From Bacteroidota bacterium (lineage in GTDB: Bacteria; Bacteroidota; Bacteroidia; Bacteroidales; Paludibacteraceae): a stretch of 64,000 nucleotides of DNA. Below are positions 9,640 through 20,400 of this stretch, piece by piece. The notes beneath the pieces were generated by a model. The model worked only from the letters and a program-made list of their open reading frames with translations, had not been told where the DNA came from and ran no database searches. Both the position numbers and the translations under genes were made by a program. The stretch is from positions 620,001-684,000 of the forward strand of contig JAEWAN010000034.1 in the NCBI GenBank assembly GCA_023391625.1, written 5' to 3'. Each line of letters opens with the position of its first letter. Position 1 is the first letter of the stretch.

Positions 9640-11844
9640 TTACAGGATATTGCCATATTGCATAAATTCAGTTACCGGCTCAATACAGTGTTTGTACAGA
9701 TAGTCTGTAAAAGAGTGAAAATAAACCGGCGCTGCAATTTTTTTACTCGCTTTATTCCGGACTGTGCTGCCGGTAGTATTCAAAGCATCATTATCTACAT
9801 AATCTACAATATAAAAACGGCTTCCCATTGTTTTATTAAAAGTACTCTGTACTTTTCCGTTAATCACGTAGTTTATACCCCCTAAAGCCGATAATCCCAC
9901 ATTACAGGCATGATGTACTTTAACTCCCGGTGTATCGGGAACTTCTATCGAATTAAATATGGCAATCTCAGCTCCATCCGTATTGACAAAAACGTCGTAT
10001 ATACCAAGCATGGAGGCCTCGTGTTGCTTTACATGATCCGCTACTTTGTAAGCAGCATACCCCTTTACCGTTCCGTCGTGACTCATATAATGCTTCTGGT
10101 CTGTCGGATCATACGGCGTTTCACATTGCAGAAAGAACAATCTTCCGTTTTCACCATTCCACAAAGCCTGATATTCCTGAAAATGCTCATTAAACAAACC
10201 GTAAATGATAACATCATCGCCATTCACCACCAAACCGTTTTTAGACGTGTTTTTAAACCAACCAACTCCATAACCGTGATCAGCCCTCCAAATCCAGAAA
10301 TGATCGCCAATGACACCATTATTGTTTATTTCCAAAGCAATATCCACATTCACATTTTCCTGGCGGAATCCACCGACACGGAAAAACAAATCGGCAAGCA
10401 AAATAGGATTTTCTTCAGCGACATCTGCCGATTTTTCCAGCCCTACCTGAAGCAATGTACGGGAATTATAATGTGCATCAAAAAGCAGGCTAGCTATAGT
10501 TACACCTTCCACATCGCCCACCACAATGGCAGAAACGGTATTTTCCGGAGCCGGAATCAAAGTGGCATAACCTGTTCCCAAAACAATGGTATTCGGCAAA
10601 TTAATAAAAAGAGGTTCCGACAATTCATACAGCCCCGGTGTAATGAACAGATGTTTCCCTGCCGCCAGTTGCTTATTCATTGTTTCTGCCGTAGTTCCCG
10701 GCTGCACAACATAGAAATCATCCAATATATCATAAACAGTTCCCTGCCCCATATCTTCCTTGCTCCAGGAAGTACCTTTTGAATCATAACGAAGTGCCGG
10801 TTTAAAAACTTTATACCGTCCGTCACAGTCTATAAACAAGAAAGGTTTTTCCCTGATCACCGGAGTAGTTTCCACACGGCTCACATTATTCCAGGCCTCT
10901 TCCGCCAAATACCAGTTATCAGAATGGTTGGACAGATTAACCTCAGGACCAAACTCCACTCCCTGATAAGCCAGATTCCATCCCCCTTTACTATAACTGT
11001 CTGAACCTTTTTCTACGTAAGAATTACGGAAATACCATTGTTGCTGTGACCATGAACCGGCACGGTCATTAAAATAACAATCTCCCGTAAATCCACCGCT
11101 ACACCATCCGTTAGCTTTCCACTGATAATGTGCCCGGCGTTCAGAATAGATACGACGCAAAGGAGAAGCCTGTGACACTGCCCACATAAACCAGGTATCC
11201 ATACTCGTAGTGGACAAACCGGATACCGTAAAATTTTCAGCAGAACGCCAAAACGTACAAGTAGCGTTATTGTTAGGCAAAGGCGCAGGAGTGGAGATAT
11301 TGGATATCTTAACATCATCCGGTACGCTTCCCAATCCTCCTATATGGGTATAATAAGCTATATTCAGATTACCGGCAGCAGTATAATCTCCCGGTTTAAA
11401 ATAAAAAGCATAACGATCAGAGCCAAACTCCTGATGAAACATATCATCATGTATCCGATTGATTTCTTTATTTACAAGAGCCATATCATCATCCGGACTA
11501 TAGAAATACATATCCGAACCAAACAGCTCAATATCCATTCCTAAAAGGGCAAGCAAATTACCTTGCGAGTCATATACCTGATAATAATAACTATACGGAC
11601 TTCCACTTATATTTTTGTCAGTAAAAGTTTGAGTCTCCGTTATTCCGATTGTTTTATATTCACCTAACCGTCCCTCTGCCCTTTTAACGGTATATGGAGC
11701 TTTAGAATCGGAAGAAGCTGTCCAATTTAAAACAAGGCAACCGTTATTTTCAGAAATCCGGCCGTTTTCCGTAATCCCTGCATTTGCAGAACTTATACAG
11801 CAAACACAGGCAAGCAGCAATAATATATATCCCAAACTTTTCAT
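9640..11844 (-). CDS. Secreted right-handed beta-helix glycan hydrolase, GH55-like
   Basis: 734 residues with a signal peptide (MKSLGYILLLLACVCCISSANA). A fibronectin-III-like segment lies at about 28-105. A two-lobed beta-helix follows, with motifs such as FYFKPGDY, GLGSVPDDV, FITPGLYELSEPLFINLPNT, LGTGYATLIP, GDHFWIWRADHGYG and GLVVNGDDVIIYGLF. Homologues carrying these motifs are often labelled adenylyl cyclase or coagulation factor 5/8 domain protein, but the fold is that of pectate-lyase/GH55-type hydrolases. The acidic residues in GDHFW, RADHG and NGDDV are plausible catalytic residues. With GH16, GH128 and GH3 nearby, an exo-acting beta-1,3-glucanase role is the best guess; a GH87-like alpha-1,3-glucanase is an alternative. 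It ends the SusCD operon, 198 bp after GH128. Confidence 0.7.
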   Translation of the reverse strand: MKSLGYILLLLACVCCISSANAGITENGRISENNGCLVLNWTASSDSKAPYTVKRAEGRLGEYKTIGITETQTFTDKNISGSPYSYYYQVYDSQGNLLALLGMDIELFGSDMYFYSPDDDMALVNKEINRIHDDMFHQEFGSDRYAFYFKPGDYTAAGNLNIAYYTHIGGLGSVPDDVKISNISTPAPLPNNNATCTFWRSAENFTVSGLSTTSMDTWFMWAVSQASPLRRIYSERRAHYQWKANGWCSGGFTGDCYFNDRAGSWSQQQWYFRNSYVEKGSDSYSKGGWNLAYQGVEFGPEVNLSNHSDNWYLAEEAWNNVSRVETTPVIREKPFLFIDCDGRYKVFKPALRYDSKGTSWSKEDMGQGTVYDILDDFYVVQPGTTAETMNKQLAAGKHLFITPGLYELSEPLFINLPNTIVLGTGYATLIPAPENTVSAIVVGDVEGVTIASLLFDAHYNSRTLLQVGLEKSADVAEENPILLADLFFRVGGFRQENVNVDIALEINNNGVIGDHFWIWRADHGYGVGWFKNTSKNGLVVNGDDVIIYGLFNEHFQEYQALWNGENGRLFFLQCETPYDPTDQKHYMSHDGTVKGYAAYKVADHVKQHEASMLGIYDVFVNTDGAEIAIFNSIEVPDTPGVKVHHACNVGLSALGGINYVINGKVQSTFNKTMGSRFYIVDYVDNDALNTTGSTVRNKASKKIAAPVYFHSFTDYLYKHCIEPVTEFMQYGNIL

Positions 11845-11942
11845 AACCGATTCATATTATAAAAGATACGACTTCACTACGTTTTATTGATATATATCGC
11901 TGCCTGTTCTTTTTCTAAAATCGAAACGGCATCAAGTAACCC

Positions 11943-11974
11943 ATGATAATAAGACCTTTAAGTCTTATTATCAT
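11943..11974. terminator. Intergenic 13-bp stem-loop between GH128 and the beta-helix enzyme
   Basis: ATGATAATAAGAC (11943-11955) and GTCTTATTATCAT (11962-11974) form a perfect stem with a 6-nt loop. No T-run follows on the minus strand, so it may be a processing or stability element, or a partial terminator, inside the operon. Confidence 0.5.
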
Positions 11975-12042
11975 AGTTACATATAATCAACAAACTACAC
12001 TTTTTTACTCCTGTGCCCGGACTTACGGGACAAAAAACATGC

Positions 12043-13623
12043 TTAATCAAACTTCAGCCAGTTAACACAAATATTTCCTTTAGCCACCTTTAAACGTACT
12101 GTATGCTTACCCTGCGATAGTTTAAGGGGAGCTTCCACCGTATTCCATATACCGGAATCACCGGTTCCGGGAAGACTTATATCTGCCACCACCTTACCGT
12201 CTACCAAAAGCTCACATTTAGAATCAGCATAATTGGCATACCTCATCCGAATAGAAGAAAGGTCTGTCATAGCCTCTATTTGGTATTCCGTCCAATAACC
12301 TACCAGAAAATCATGAAGTTCAAGTTCTCCTGTTTCATCGGTTGTAGGACGTAAATGAGGACCAGCAACAAATCCTCCTGCATTACTCTCTGAAGTACAA
12401 ATATTGCTATAAGTCTGTGCCAAGATATGATTATTGGTCGACTGCCAAATGGTTTTATCCATTGAAGAAAGATTCACGAAAACCTTTCCTTGTTCACTTA
12501 ATTCAAAAGGTTTGGTTTTAGTCAACAGTTGCATATACGGGTATGAATCAACCACACCTGTACTACGAGGAATAAACCATGCATACCGTGCTACATCCGG
12601 ATCACATTCCATATAGTTAACAGCTTCGCACATGAACCTTATCTGAGCTTCAATACTACTGATATGGGATTCCCATGCACAGAATTCTGTCATCCAGATA
12701 GGTTTACCGTACTTTCTGAAAAGATCAATGTAAGATTTTAAAGCACCGGCATTGCCCATATATGAGTGGATAGAAATTGCCGCCACATCATTAGGGTCTA
12801 TCAATGTAAAAAACTCATCAAGCCACTTAATAGGATCATGATAACCCGATAAAGTTCCATAATTCATGGCCGGAGATACCAGTTTCATATCCAACTCTTC
12901 AGCTAATTCTTTCAACTTAGGCCAGTATGCCGCTGCCTGTTCCGGAGTGTTATTACACTGATCCGTAAGATTGGGCTCATTAAATGCCAGAATGTATTCA
13001 CACTGCGGATTTTTGGCTTTATATTCACGGATTTTATCCGGATTAAAAGCTCCGTTCCATGCCATCGGGTAAAAATCAAGTCCGTTTTGATTGAAAAGCG
13101 TATTCATCTTATCAGAAGGCGCAGGTCCCCAGTTATATGACCAGGATATTCCAGATTTCAACAGTTCTACATCATCCTCAATGGAGAAGTTAAATGAAAC
13201 ACCCCTTTTTTTACTTTTAGGCAACCGCACAGCATTATCCACATTTTCACCCGGCACGATATTATCCGGCTTATCACTTTTCACGATCACTGCACAAACA
13301 GCACTTTTTCCTTCCGCAGAAACAATCACATTGGCCATTCCTTTACTCTTCGCCGTGACGAGACCACTGGTCACAGAAATAACTTCAGGATCAGAAGTTG
13401 TCCATTCTAATGAGTTAACCACTGCATTACCAGGAACCAGAGTTACCTGAAATTGATGTACATCACCAATTCCCATTTCCAGGGCTGTTTTATCCAGCGT
13501 AATACTAACCAAATTATTATTCGTATTACAAGCAAACAAACTCAATGCCATGAGAAATGTAAAAAAACGGCCGAACAAACTTTTCAAAAATCTACAGTTC
13601 ATATTTTTCAATTTATAATTCAT
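12043..13623 (-). CDS. GH128-type endo-beta-1,3-glucanase lipoprotein with Big_2 and CBM6-like domains
   Basis: 526 residues from the first ATG; an in-frame ATG at residue 8 (MNCRF) is an equally good start. A lipobox (ALSLFAC, Cys32) predicts a lipoprotein. Residues about 37-115 form a bacterial Ig-like (Big_2) domain. Residues about 138-385 are the glycosyl-hydrolase catalytic core of the Asl1/GH128 type: KKRGVSFNF, WSYNWGP, AFNEPNLTDQ with the probable acid/base Glu216, and WMTEFCAWES with the probable nucleophile Glu313. Residues about 400-526 resemble CBM6 (YQIEAMTDLSSIRMRYANY to GNICVNWLKFD). GH128 enzymes cut internal beta-1,3-glucan bonds. The start overlaps the GH16 stop by 4 bp (ATGA at 13620-13623), implying translational coupling. 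Confidence 0.85.
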   Translation of the reverse strand: MNYKLKNMNCRFLKSLFGRFFTFLMALSLFACNTNNNLVSITLDKTALEMGIGDVHQFQVTLVPGNAVVNSLEWTTSDPEVISVTSGLVTAKSKGMANVIVSAEGKSAVCAVIVKSDKPDNIVPGENVDNAVRLPKSKKRGVSFNFSIEDDVELLKSGISWSYNWGPAPSDKMNTLFNQNGLDFYPMAWNGAFNPDKIREYKAKNPQCEYILAFNEPNLTDQCNNTPEQAAAYWPKLKELAEELDMKLVSPAMNYGTLSGYHDPIKWLDEFFTLIDPNDVAAISIHSYMGNAGALKSYIDLFRKYGKPIWMTEFCAWESHISSIEAQIRFMCEAVNYMECDPDVARYAWFIPRSTGVVDSYPYMQLLTKTKPFELSEQGKVFVNLSSMDKTIWQSTNNHILAQTYSNICTSESNAGGFVAGPHLRPTTDETGELELHDFLVGYWTEYQIEAMTDLSSIRMRYANYADSKCELLVDGKVVADISLPGTGDSGIWNTVEAPLKLSQGKHTVRLKVAKGNICVNWLKFD

Positions 13624-14681
13624 ATTTTTTTCTGATAAACCCTTACCCAGTCCACTTGCATTACAACAGGATTATTTTCAGGATCGGAAAAAATGCTATC
13701 ATCAATAGCGCCTCCCAACGTACCTCCCAATGCGACATTCAGTATGATAAAAAAATTCTTATTAAAGGGCCATTGTGCATTATCTTCTTCCTCGTTTAAT
13801 TCATACTGTACAGTGCTTACGTTATCATCAATATAAAAACGGATGGCATCCCGTCCAAATTCATAATCTTGTACCCACTCAACACCATATACATGGAACT
13901 CACCCTCGGCATTATCAAGAGGCTGTATTTTACTCCAATTGTTTCCTTTGCTTCCGTTTGCTTTCTGGGTATGCAATGCGTGGAGAATCTGCGCCGGTTT
14001 ATTCCCTACGTGCTCCATAATATCTATCTCACCGCAATAAGGCCAGTATCCATAGCCAAGCATCCAGAAAGCCGGCCAGGTTCCCCCTCCTTTAGGCAGA
14101 CAAATACGGGCTTCCATCTTACCATATCGGAAATCATGTTTATCTTTTGTAGTGATACGGGCTGAAGTGTAATCATTTTCTTCATACTTTTCTTTTCTCA
14201 CCTCTATCGACAAACAACCGTTCTCTACACGCAGGTTTTCAGGACGCCCTGTATAATACTGTTTTTCCTGGTTTCCCCAGCCTCCTCCGCCGTTTTCCAC
14301 ATTCCAGGACTCGGTATTTAAAGACGATCCATCAAAATTTTCTTCCCAGACCAATTCATATTCTCCATAATACGTTCCACCCTGACGGGTAACATATATT
14401 TGGCAAACAGCTGTTTTGTCACCTATGGCAGCCGTAATTTTTGCTTTTCCTTCGCCAACAGCCGTCACTATTCCTCGGAAAACGGTTGCCACCGATTCAT
14501 TATCCGAAGTCCAAACAATTTCTTCCTGCGATTCCGGAGTTACTGTAGCTTCAAGAATAAAAGTATCTTCCAACACCATCTGAACCACAGCCTTGTTTAA
14601 GGTTATATCCGTAATGCCCTCATTATTACACGATGAGGCAAGCACGGCCAAAAGAAATAATATAACAATCCTTACATTCAT
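13620..14681 (-). CDS. GH16 endo-beta-1,3-glucanase (laminarinase) lipoprotein with Big_2 domain
   Basis: 353 residues. The signal peptide ends in a lipobox at Cys18 (LASSC). Residues about 22-97 are a Big_2 Ig-like domain and 105-353 are the GH16 catalytic domain. The active-site motif GEIDIMEHVG gives nucleophile Glu218, Asp220 and acid/base Glu223; the extra Met in EIDIME is the laminarinase/lichenase-like form rather than the agarase or kappa-carrageenase type. Other family motifs are VWEENFDG, NVENGGGGWGNQEKQYYTG, GTWPAFWMLG and NVALGG. It would cut laminarin or mixed-linkage glucan at the cell surface. It follows two hairpins that separate it from the binding-protein gene. Confidence 0.93.
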   Translation of the reverse strand: MNVRIVILFLLAVLASSCNNEGITDITLNKAVVQMVLEDTFILEATVTPESQEEIVWTSDNESVATVFRGIVTAVGEGKAKITAAIGDKTAVCQIYVTRQGGTYYGEYELVWEENFDGSSLNTESWNVENGGGGWGNQEKQYYTGRPENLRVENGCLSIEVRKEKYEENDYTSARITTKDKHDFRYGKMEARICLPKGGGTWPAFWMLGYGYWPYCGEIDIMEHVGNKPAQILHALHTQKANGSKGNNWSKIQPLDNAEGEFHVYGVEWVQDYEFGRDAIRFYIDDNVSTVQYELNEEEDNAQWPFNKNFFIILNVALGGTLGGAIDDSIFSDPENNPVVMQVDWVRVYQKKI

Positions 14682-14734
14682 ATTTTTAAAACAACCTGTA
14701 CTTAATACGTTATTTTAATTAGAGTTTATTTGTA

Positions 14735-14817
14735 CCTGCCGGGACAACCAAGTCCTCGACAGGCTGTTAATAATTTTTCATGTTGATAATTACCGAATAC
14801 CGGGAAGTACTTCCCCG
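14735..14817 (-). promoter_or_regulatory. Two intercistronic stem-loops between the binding-protein and GH16 genes
   Basis: On the minus strand, a palindrome GGGAAGTACTTCCC (14802-14815) comes first. A hairpin formed by 14735-14745 and 14752-14763 (CTGTCG/CGGCAG with one G-U pair, plus GGAC/GTCC) comes second. Both lie between SusC-SusD-binding-protein and the enzyme genes. Neither has a U-run, so mRNA processing, a 3'-end block or partial attenuation is more likely than full termination. Confidence 0.5.
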
Positions 14818-14845
14818 ATATTCAGATTTCAAAAACAACACTTAC

Positions 14846-15814
14846 TTATTTTGCTTTTTTATAAATAAAACAAGCATCATATTGAAGCACGACTCCCGGA
14901 GTTCCACCGCTCAATCCCCAGAACACATTAGCCCCCTTTGAATTATTAGCACCGAAAGTAAGACCCTTATCTATAAAATATGACATCGGAATTTCTATTT
15001 CATTCCACTCGCCATCCCGGGTAATATCTTTATATGGTTTATACGACGTACCATTATCTTCAAAAGGAGTAGAACCTATACAAAATTTCACTTCTCCAGC
15101 CGTTCCTGTCAAACCAAATAAATGAGATGCCTTATCTGTTGATTTCATTGCTATATGGAAATAATAATCATCCGGACTTTCCATTATTGCAGATAATTTG
15201 TTCAATGCTTCTAGGTCATCAATAGCATATCCGAATCCGGACCAACCTTTATCTTTCACTGTCATAGCTACCCACTCTTCTGCTTCCCCGTAAAAGTTCA
15301 ATCCTACCGTTGATACGGCATCATAAGTAAGAGCGTCTCCTTCTGTCCATATATACAAGAATTTTGTAACATCATCAGCACGGAAGTCAGCTACAATTCT
15401 TGATTCAATTGCAGATGAACTTATTCCATCCAGCTGAATAATATAATATTCCGTACCCTGAAGTGAAGACGGTAAATCCGGATTTATCGGATCTGTACTT
15501 CCTCCTTGTTTTACTACTGTCACCATGCAAGAAGCTGTTTTAGTTCCGGCAGTCGCAACAATATGTGCTGTACCTTCTGCTATCCCTTTCACTATTCCTC
15601 CATCTACAGTAGCTATACTGGTATTACTTGATTCCCATTTAATTGTTGATCCTGCCGGATCTACGGTGGCAACCAATGTTATAGTTGAACCTATCTGCAC
15701 GCTCGCAGTTTCTTTATCTAAAGTAAGACTTATCACACCCGGTTCTTCTTTTTTACATGCAGCGAATAGTAGAATCACTGCCAATGCGAATACACTAAAT
15801 ACTTTGTTTTTCAT
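14846..15814 (-). CDS. Surface glycan-binding lipoprotein (SGBP-like) with Big_2 domain
   Basis: 322 residues with a lipobox at Cys20 (LLFAAC). Residues about 26-103 form a Big_2 Ig-like domain very like those of the GH16 and GH128 proteins downstream. Residues about 118-322 form a beta-rich domain with many exposed aromatics (LYIWTEGD, VKDKGWSGFGYAIDD, NVFWGLSGG) and no hydrolase motif. Its place directly after SusD, where SusE/SusF-type binding proteins usually lie, plus its lipoprotein signal and lack of catalytic motifs, argue for a surface glycan-binding protein that hands glucan to SusCD. The ligand is inferred from the neighbouring enzymes. Confidence 0.7.
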   Translation of the reverse strand: MKNKVFSVFALAVILLFAACKKEEPGVISLTLDKETASVQIGSTITLVATVDPAGSTIKWESSNTSIATVDGGIVKGIAEGTAHIVATAGTKTASCMVTVVKQGGSTDPINPDLPSSLQGTEYYIIQLDGISSSAIESRIVADFRADDVTKFLYIWTEGDALTYDAVSTVGLNFYGEAEEWVAMTVKDKGWSGFGYAIDDLEALNKLSAIMESPDDYYFHIAMKSTDKASHLFGLTGTAGEVKFCIGSTPFEDNGTSYKPYKDITRDGEWNEIEIPMSYFIDKGLTFGANNSKGANVFWGLSGGTPGVVLQYDACFIYKKAK

Positions 15815-15884
15815 AATTCTTATTTTTTAATTGTTAGTAATTGAACTTTAAGGTCTCTATTTTTTTTATTTATATTCTGATTTA

Positions 15885-17435
15885 TCAATAACCCGGATTC
15901 TGCTCCATCGGATTTAAAATAATCTCTTCACTTGGAATAGGGAACAACTCATGCTTTCCTTTTATAAAAGTAGCCATGTGTTGTTGAGCTTCTTCTGTTT
16001 CCGTAGCTTTATAAGCATCCATCGTTTCTTTAGCAACTCCCCAACGGCACAGGTCAAACCAGCGATGTCCTTCCATAGCCAATTCCATGCGACGCTCATG
16101 CCGGATAGCTTGCTGCAAATCGGGGGTTATTTCATTTCCATTTATCTTTATGGTGTAACCGGGATAAATAGGTAAATCAACCCTTTCGCGCACTTTATTA
16201 AGATACAGAATTGCATTAGCATCGTCACCCGTTTCCTGGCAGGCTTCCGCATACATCAACAATACATCGGCATAACGGATTTGCTTATTATTAATGGGTC
16301 CACGGGTAGGGTGAGTCAAATCATAATATGTCAGGTCATCGTTATACATAGCGTATTTACGGCTTAGGAAACGATTCCCGAGATATATCTCCTGTGATGG
16401 GTTTTCTATCAAATTATCCGGTGGATTCAATATCGTTACATCACGGCGGACATCTCCATTTTCATACTCATTATACAAGTTAGGCGTAGGTTTACTGAAT
16501 CCCCAGCCACCTCCGAGCATTTGAGAGCGCGAGCGTGTAAGGATAACAGAGAAAGTACCGCGAGAGAAACCATTACCTTGTCCATAGTCACTGGTAGGAT
16601 CTTCGGTGTATTGAATTTCAAATACGGATTCTACACCATTTTCCCCTGCTAAAGTGAAATTATCGGCATAATTGTCACACAATCGGTATTCTCCGGATTG
16701 AATAATAGAATCACCCCAAGCCTTAGCTTCTTTAAAGTTTTTGTTATATAAATTAACCTTGAGCAACATCGCCTGTGCTGCACCTTTCGTTACGCGTCCC
16801 AAATCTTTATCATCATATTTGCTTTTCTTCCACAACACAGCTTGCGCTTCTTTCAAATCCTGCAAAATAAACTGATAGATTTCTTCTTTTGTAGCACGTG
16901 GCTGCTGCCACTTAGTATCCGAGTCAACAATGAAATCAACTTTCGGTACACCTCCGAACACGCGTACCAGACGGAAATAATAATAAGCTCTCAAGAATTT
17001 AGCTTCACCTACCAAACGGTTACGAAGTGAAGACGTGAGTACTGTATCCAACTCCATTGCCGGAATGTTTTCCAAAGCAAGGTTACAACGTCCTATCCCC
17101 TGATACTGGGCTCTGTAAAAATCCAGTAAAAAGACATTATTCGCACTTGTTTTCCAGTTTTCCATATCATAGACCACAGCCATATCATTGGAATTTTGTC
17201 CACCTTTAATGGCATCGTCACTCACAACGTCACCGATAAACCATTCCGGATAATAAGTATTATTATACTCCCACATCAAAGGCACATAACAAGCAGTCAC
17301 ATTCTGCACCGCAGCATCCGCACTCGTATAGAAGTCCCCTAAATTGGTTTTACCGGGCTGGGGCTCATTCAACCAGCCATCGCAAGATGACAGGGTAAAC
17401 AATGCTGCGATTATAATTAATACATTCTTTTTCAT
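15885..17435 (-). CDS. RagB/SusD family nutrient-binding outer-membrane lipoprotein
   Basis: 516 residues, lipobox at Cys18 (LFTLSSC). Family features include the N-terminal DGWLNEPQPGKTNLGDFYTS segment, the TPR-like helical region with LVGEAKFLRAYYYFRLVRVFGGVP, and the C-terminal NNKQIRYADVLLMYAEA, YLNKVRERV and IRHERRMELAMEGHRWFDLCRW. It forms the lid of the SusC transporter and captures oligosaccharides at the outer membrane. The length is normal and it sits 23 bp downstream of SusC, so the two are co-transcribed. Confidence 0.95.
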   Translation of the reverse strand: MKKNVLIIIAALFTLSSCDGWLNEPQPGKTNLGDFYTSADAAVQNVTACYVPLMWEYNNTYYPEWFIGDVVSDDAIKGGQNSNDMAVVYDMENWKTSANNVFLLDFYRAQYQGIGRCNLALENIPAMELDTVLTSSLRNRLVGEAKFLRAYYYFRLVRVFGGVPKVDFIVDSDTKWQQPRATKEEIYQFILQDLKEAQAVLWKKSKYDDKDLGRVTKGAAQAMLLKVNLYNKNFKEAKAWGDSIIQSGEYRLCDNYADNFTLAGENGVESVFEIQYTEDPTSDYGQGNGFSRGTFSVILTRSRSQMLGGGWGFSKPTPNLYNEYENGDVRRDVTILNPPDNLIENPSQEIYLGNRFLSRKYAMYNDDLTYYDLTHPTRGPINNKQIRYADVLLMYAEACQETGDDANAILYLNKVRERVDLPIYPGYTIKINGNEITPDLQQAIRHERRMELAMEGHRWFDLCRWGVAKETMDAYKATETEEAQQHMATFIKGKHELFPIPSEEIILNPMEQNPGY

Positions 17436-17458
17436 GATAATATATTTTTATATGCAAA

Positions 17459-20400
17459 TTAGAAGTTCAGATTTATACCAAATGTAAATGTCCTGCTTTG
17501 CGGATAATTTCCATAATCCACCCCGCTGCCTATTTCCGGGTCGTATCCGGTATATTTGGTCAGGGTAAGAAGATTGTTCGCACTTACATAAAAACGACAA
17601 CGTTCTATATACGCTTTTTGTGTAATGCGTTTCGGCAATGTATATCCTATCTGTACGTTCTTTAAGCGCAGGTATGCACCACTTTCAATATAACGTGAAC
17701 TGTTTTCATTATTTGTCGGCGCTCCCGTAGGATTAGGGATAGTACCGTTTCTGTTTTCCAGTTCCATCCAGTTTACACCACGTTTTTCCATTGCCCCACG
17801 AACGGCATCGCTATAACCAACCCATACATCATTCATGGAAGTACTTAAAGTACATTCATCACCGGCTCCTTCCGTACGCAAACGCAATGCATTGTATATC
17901 TGGTTTCCATAAACTCCCTGGAAGAACATCTGCACATCAAAGCCATAAAAATCAATACCCAGATTCAAACCGTAAGTCAGCCACGGGAAAGGATTTCCTA
18001 TATTGGTCTTATCATAATCATCTATTTTTCCGTCAGGCACACCGTCAGGACCGGAAATATCAGAATAACGGGCATCACCGGCATGTACCCCTATGGTTTC
18101 AGACGTATAGCTATGTAAATGTTCCAAAGCTTCCTGGTCCGAACTATAAACTCCTTCATATCTATATCCCCAGAATGTATTCAGCGGCAAGCCCAAATCT
18201 GTTTTTGTTCGGTCACCATAAATAGGAGAACCTCCGTTCAGATCAACCAACTCATTTTTTATAAATGACACATTACCTCCGATAGAGTACCCCACTTTTC
18301 CTATCTGATTCTGATGGTTTAATGCTATTTCAATACCCTGATTCCGGATTACCCCTACGTTTTTGATAATGGCATACCGATTGCCTGCGTGTGCCGGCGG
18401 ATTTACATAAAGTAATGCATTTTTGGTATCACGTCTGAATAAGTCAATGTTACCGGTCAACAGTCCTCTCCAGAAGCCAAAATCAAGTCCTATGTTTATC
18501 TGTTCGTTCACTTCCCATTGACCGTTCTTATTAACATAACTCAAAACACTTGCACCTGTTTGCAAAGACTGGTCAATACCAAAAGGATAGCCGAAGAATA
18601 CATTATCCGAACTTTCCATTGTTTGAACAAACGAATTGTCCGGAACTCCGTCGTTTCCTACACGTCCCCAGCCGAGCCTCAATTTAAGCATACTCAGATT
18701 ACTGAAATCTTTCATGAAAGGTTCTTCACTGATACGCCACGCCAAAGCTGTAGACGGGAAATACCCCCAAGGATTTTCAGGAAATTTACTTGATCCGTCC
18801 GCACGAAAGTTTACTGTTATCAAATAACGGTCTGCATAAGAATAATGTAATCGTCCGAGGAAAGATAAACGTCGGGTACGTGAAACGCCATCCCCTGCTT
18901 TAGTCTGGTCTTCCGTTGTATTAAAAAGATACCAGTTGCTTGGTATAGGATTCAGTATGTTAGCTCCGGAACCACCAATCGTGTAATAATTATATTCTTC
19001 CGCTGTTTGTCCGGCCATTATAGAGAAATTATGTTTTCTCAAGGTTTTCGCATAGGTCAATGTTGTTTCTTCCAACAATGTGGAGTAACGGGACATAGAA
19101 CTTGAAACATAATTCTTGTTTGCTTTATCAAATGAAGAATATTCGTATTTGTCTTTAAAATCCCGGTTGCGAATCAACGAATAATCCAACCCTATTGACG
19201 AACGGAGAACCAGGTCTTTAATAGGAGTAATTTCCACAAAGACATCGCCGACCCAACGCTCCGTATTATTTTTCGGATGGCTATGCTGTACCATAGAAAA
19301 CGGATTCACCACATTCTTAAAGTTAGAAGAAGCCGCTATCTGTCCACCAAGGTCTTTTCCTTCATTATTCACCGCACCTTGTGGGTAATGAGTAGGATCC
19401 CAGGGAGCCATAGCTAAAGCTGCAGAAATAACAGAAGCTCCGGGACTGGAATTATTATTCATGGCATTACGGCCCTGTGAAGTCATAAAAGACAAGTGTT
19501 CTCCCACCTTCAACCATTTCCGTACTTCAAATGCAGAGTTAAAACGCAATGTCAAACGTTCATAGTCTGAACCAATCACAGTACCGTCCTGACTAAAATA
19601 ACTTGTACTGAAAGCATAATAACCTTTTTCCAATCCTCCATCAATAGAAAGGTTGTAATTATGCATAAAAGCATTCGGGTTAAACACTTCATCCTGCCAG
19701 TCCGTTTCAACAGCAGAATAATCGAACCCATTTGGATTTTTCGCGGTTTTTACAACCGGATAATAAGGAGATTTTGCCGTATTATATACTGACATCCAGT
19801 CATTAAATCCTTTATGCTGATAATATGAGATCTGTTCCGCCCCATTTTTCATTCCGTCAATACGCAATTTGGTATCGGCCATGTCCCGGCTCTGCATCAA
19901 ATCCAGCTTACGCCAGCGATTTTGTATGCCCCAATAAGAATCTATGGAGATATTGGCTTTAGTCTTACCTAATCCCGTACCGTTTTTAGTTGTAATAAGC
20001 ACCACCCCATTACCTCCACGTGACCCATAGATAGCTGTGGCTGATGCGTCCTTCAATATCTCCGTACTTTCAATATCGTTAGGACTAAGGAAAGAAATAT
20101 CATTGGTTATCACACCATCTACAACATACAAAGGATCATTACCACCAATGGCTGACCCGATACCACGAATACGGATAGTAGCTGCCGCACCGGGCTGTCC
20201 GCTGTTTGCATTGACAGTAACACCTGCCACACGTCCTTGTAAAGCCTGGTCTAAACCTGCCGCCGGTGTTTTTTGCAACTGGTCTGCCTTTACTGAAGAT
20301 ATAGCACCTGTCAAATCACTTTTTTTCATCATACCATATCCTACCGCCACAAACTCATCCAGCGCAACGGCATCTGTTTCAAGTACGGCACGGACAAAAG

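Noticed and set aside
9910..10782. 290-codon plus-strand open frame
   Set aside because: It lies wholly antisense within the beta-helix enzyme gene, has no promoter box and its translation has no domain or signal pattern; a shadow of the real gene.
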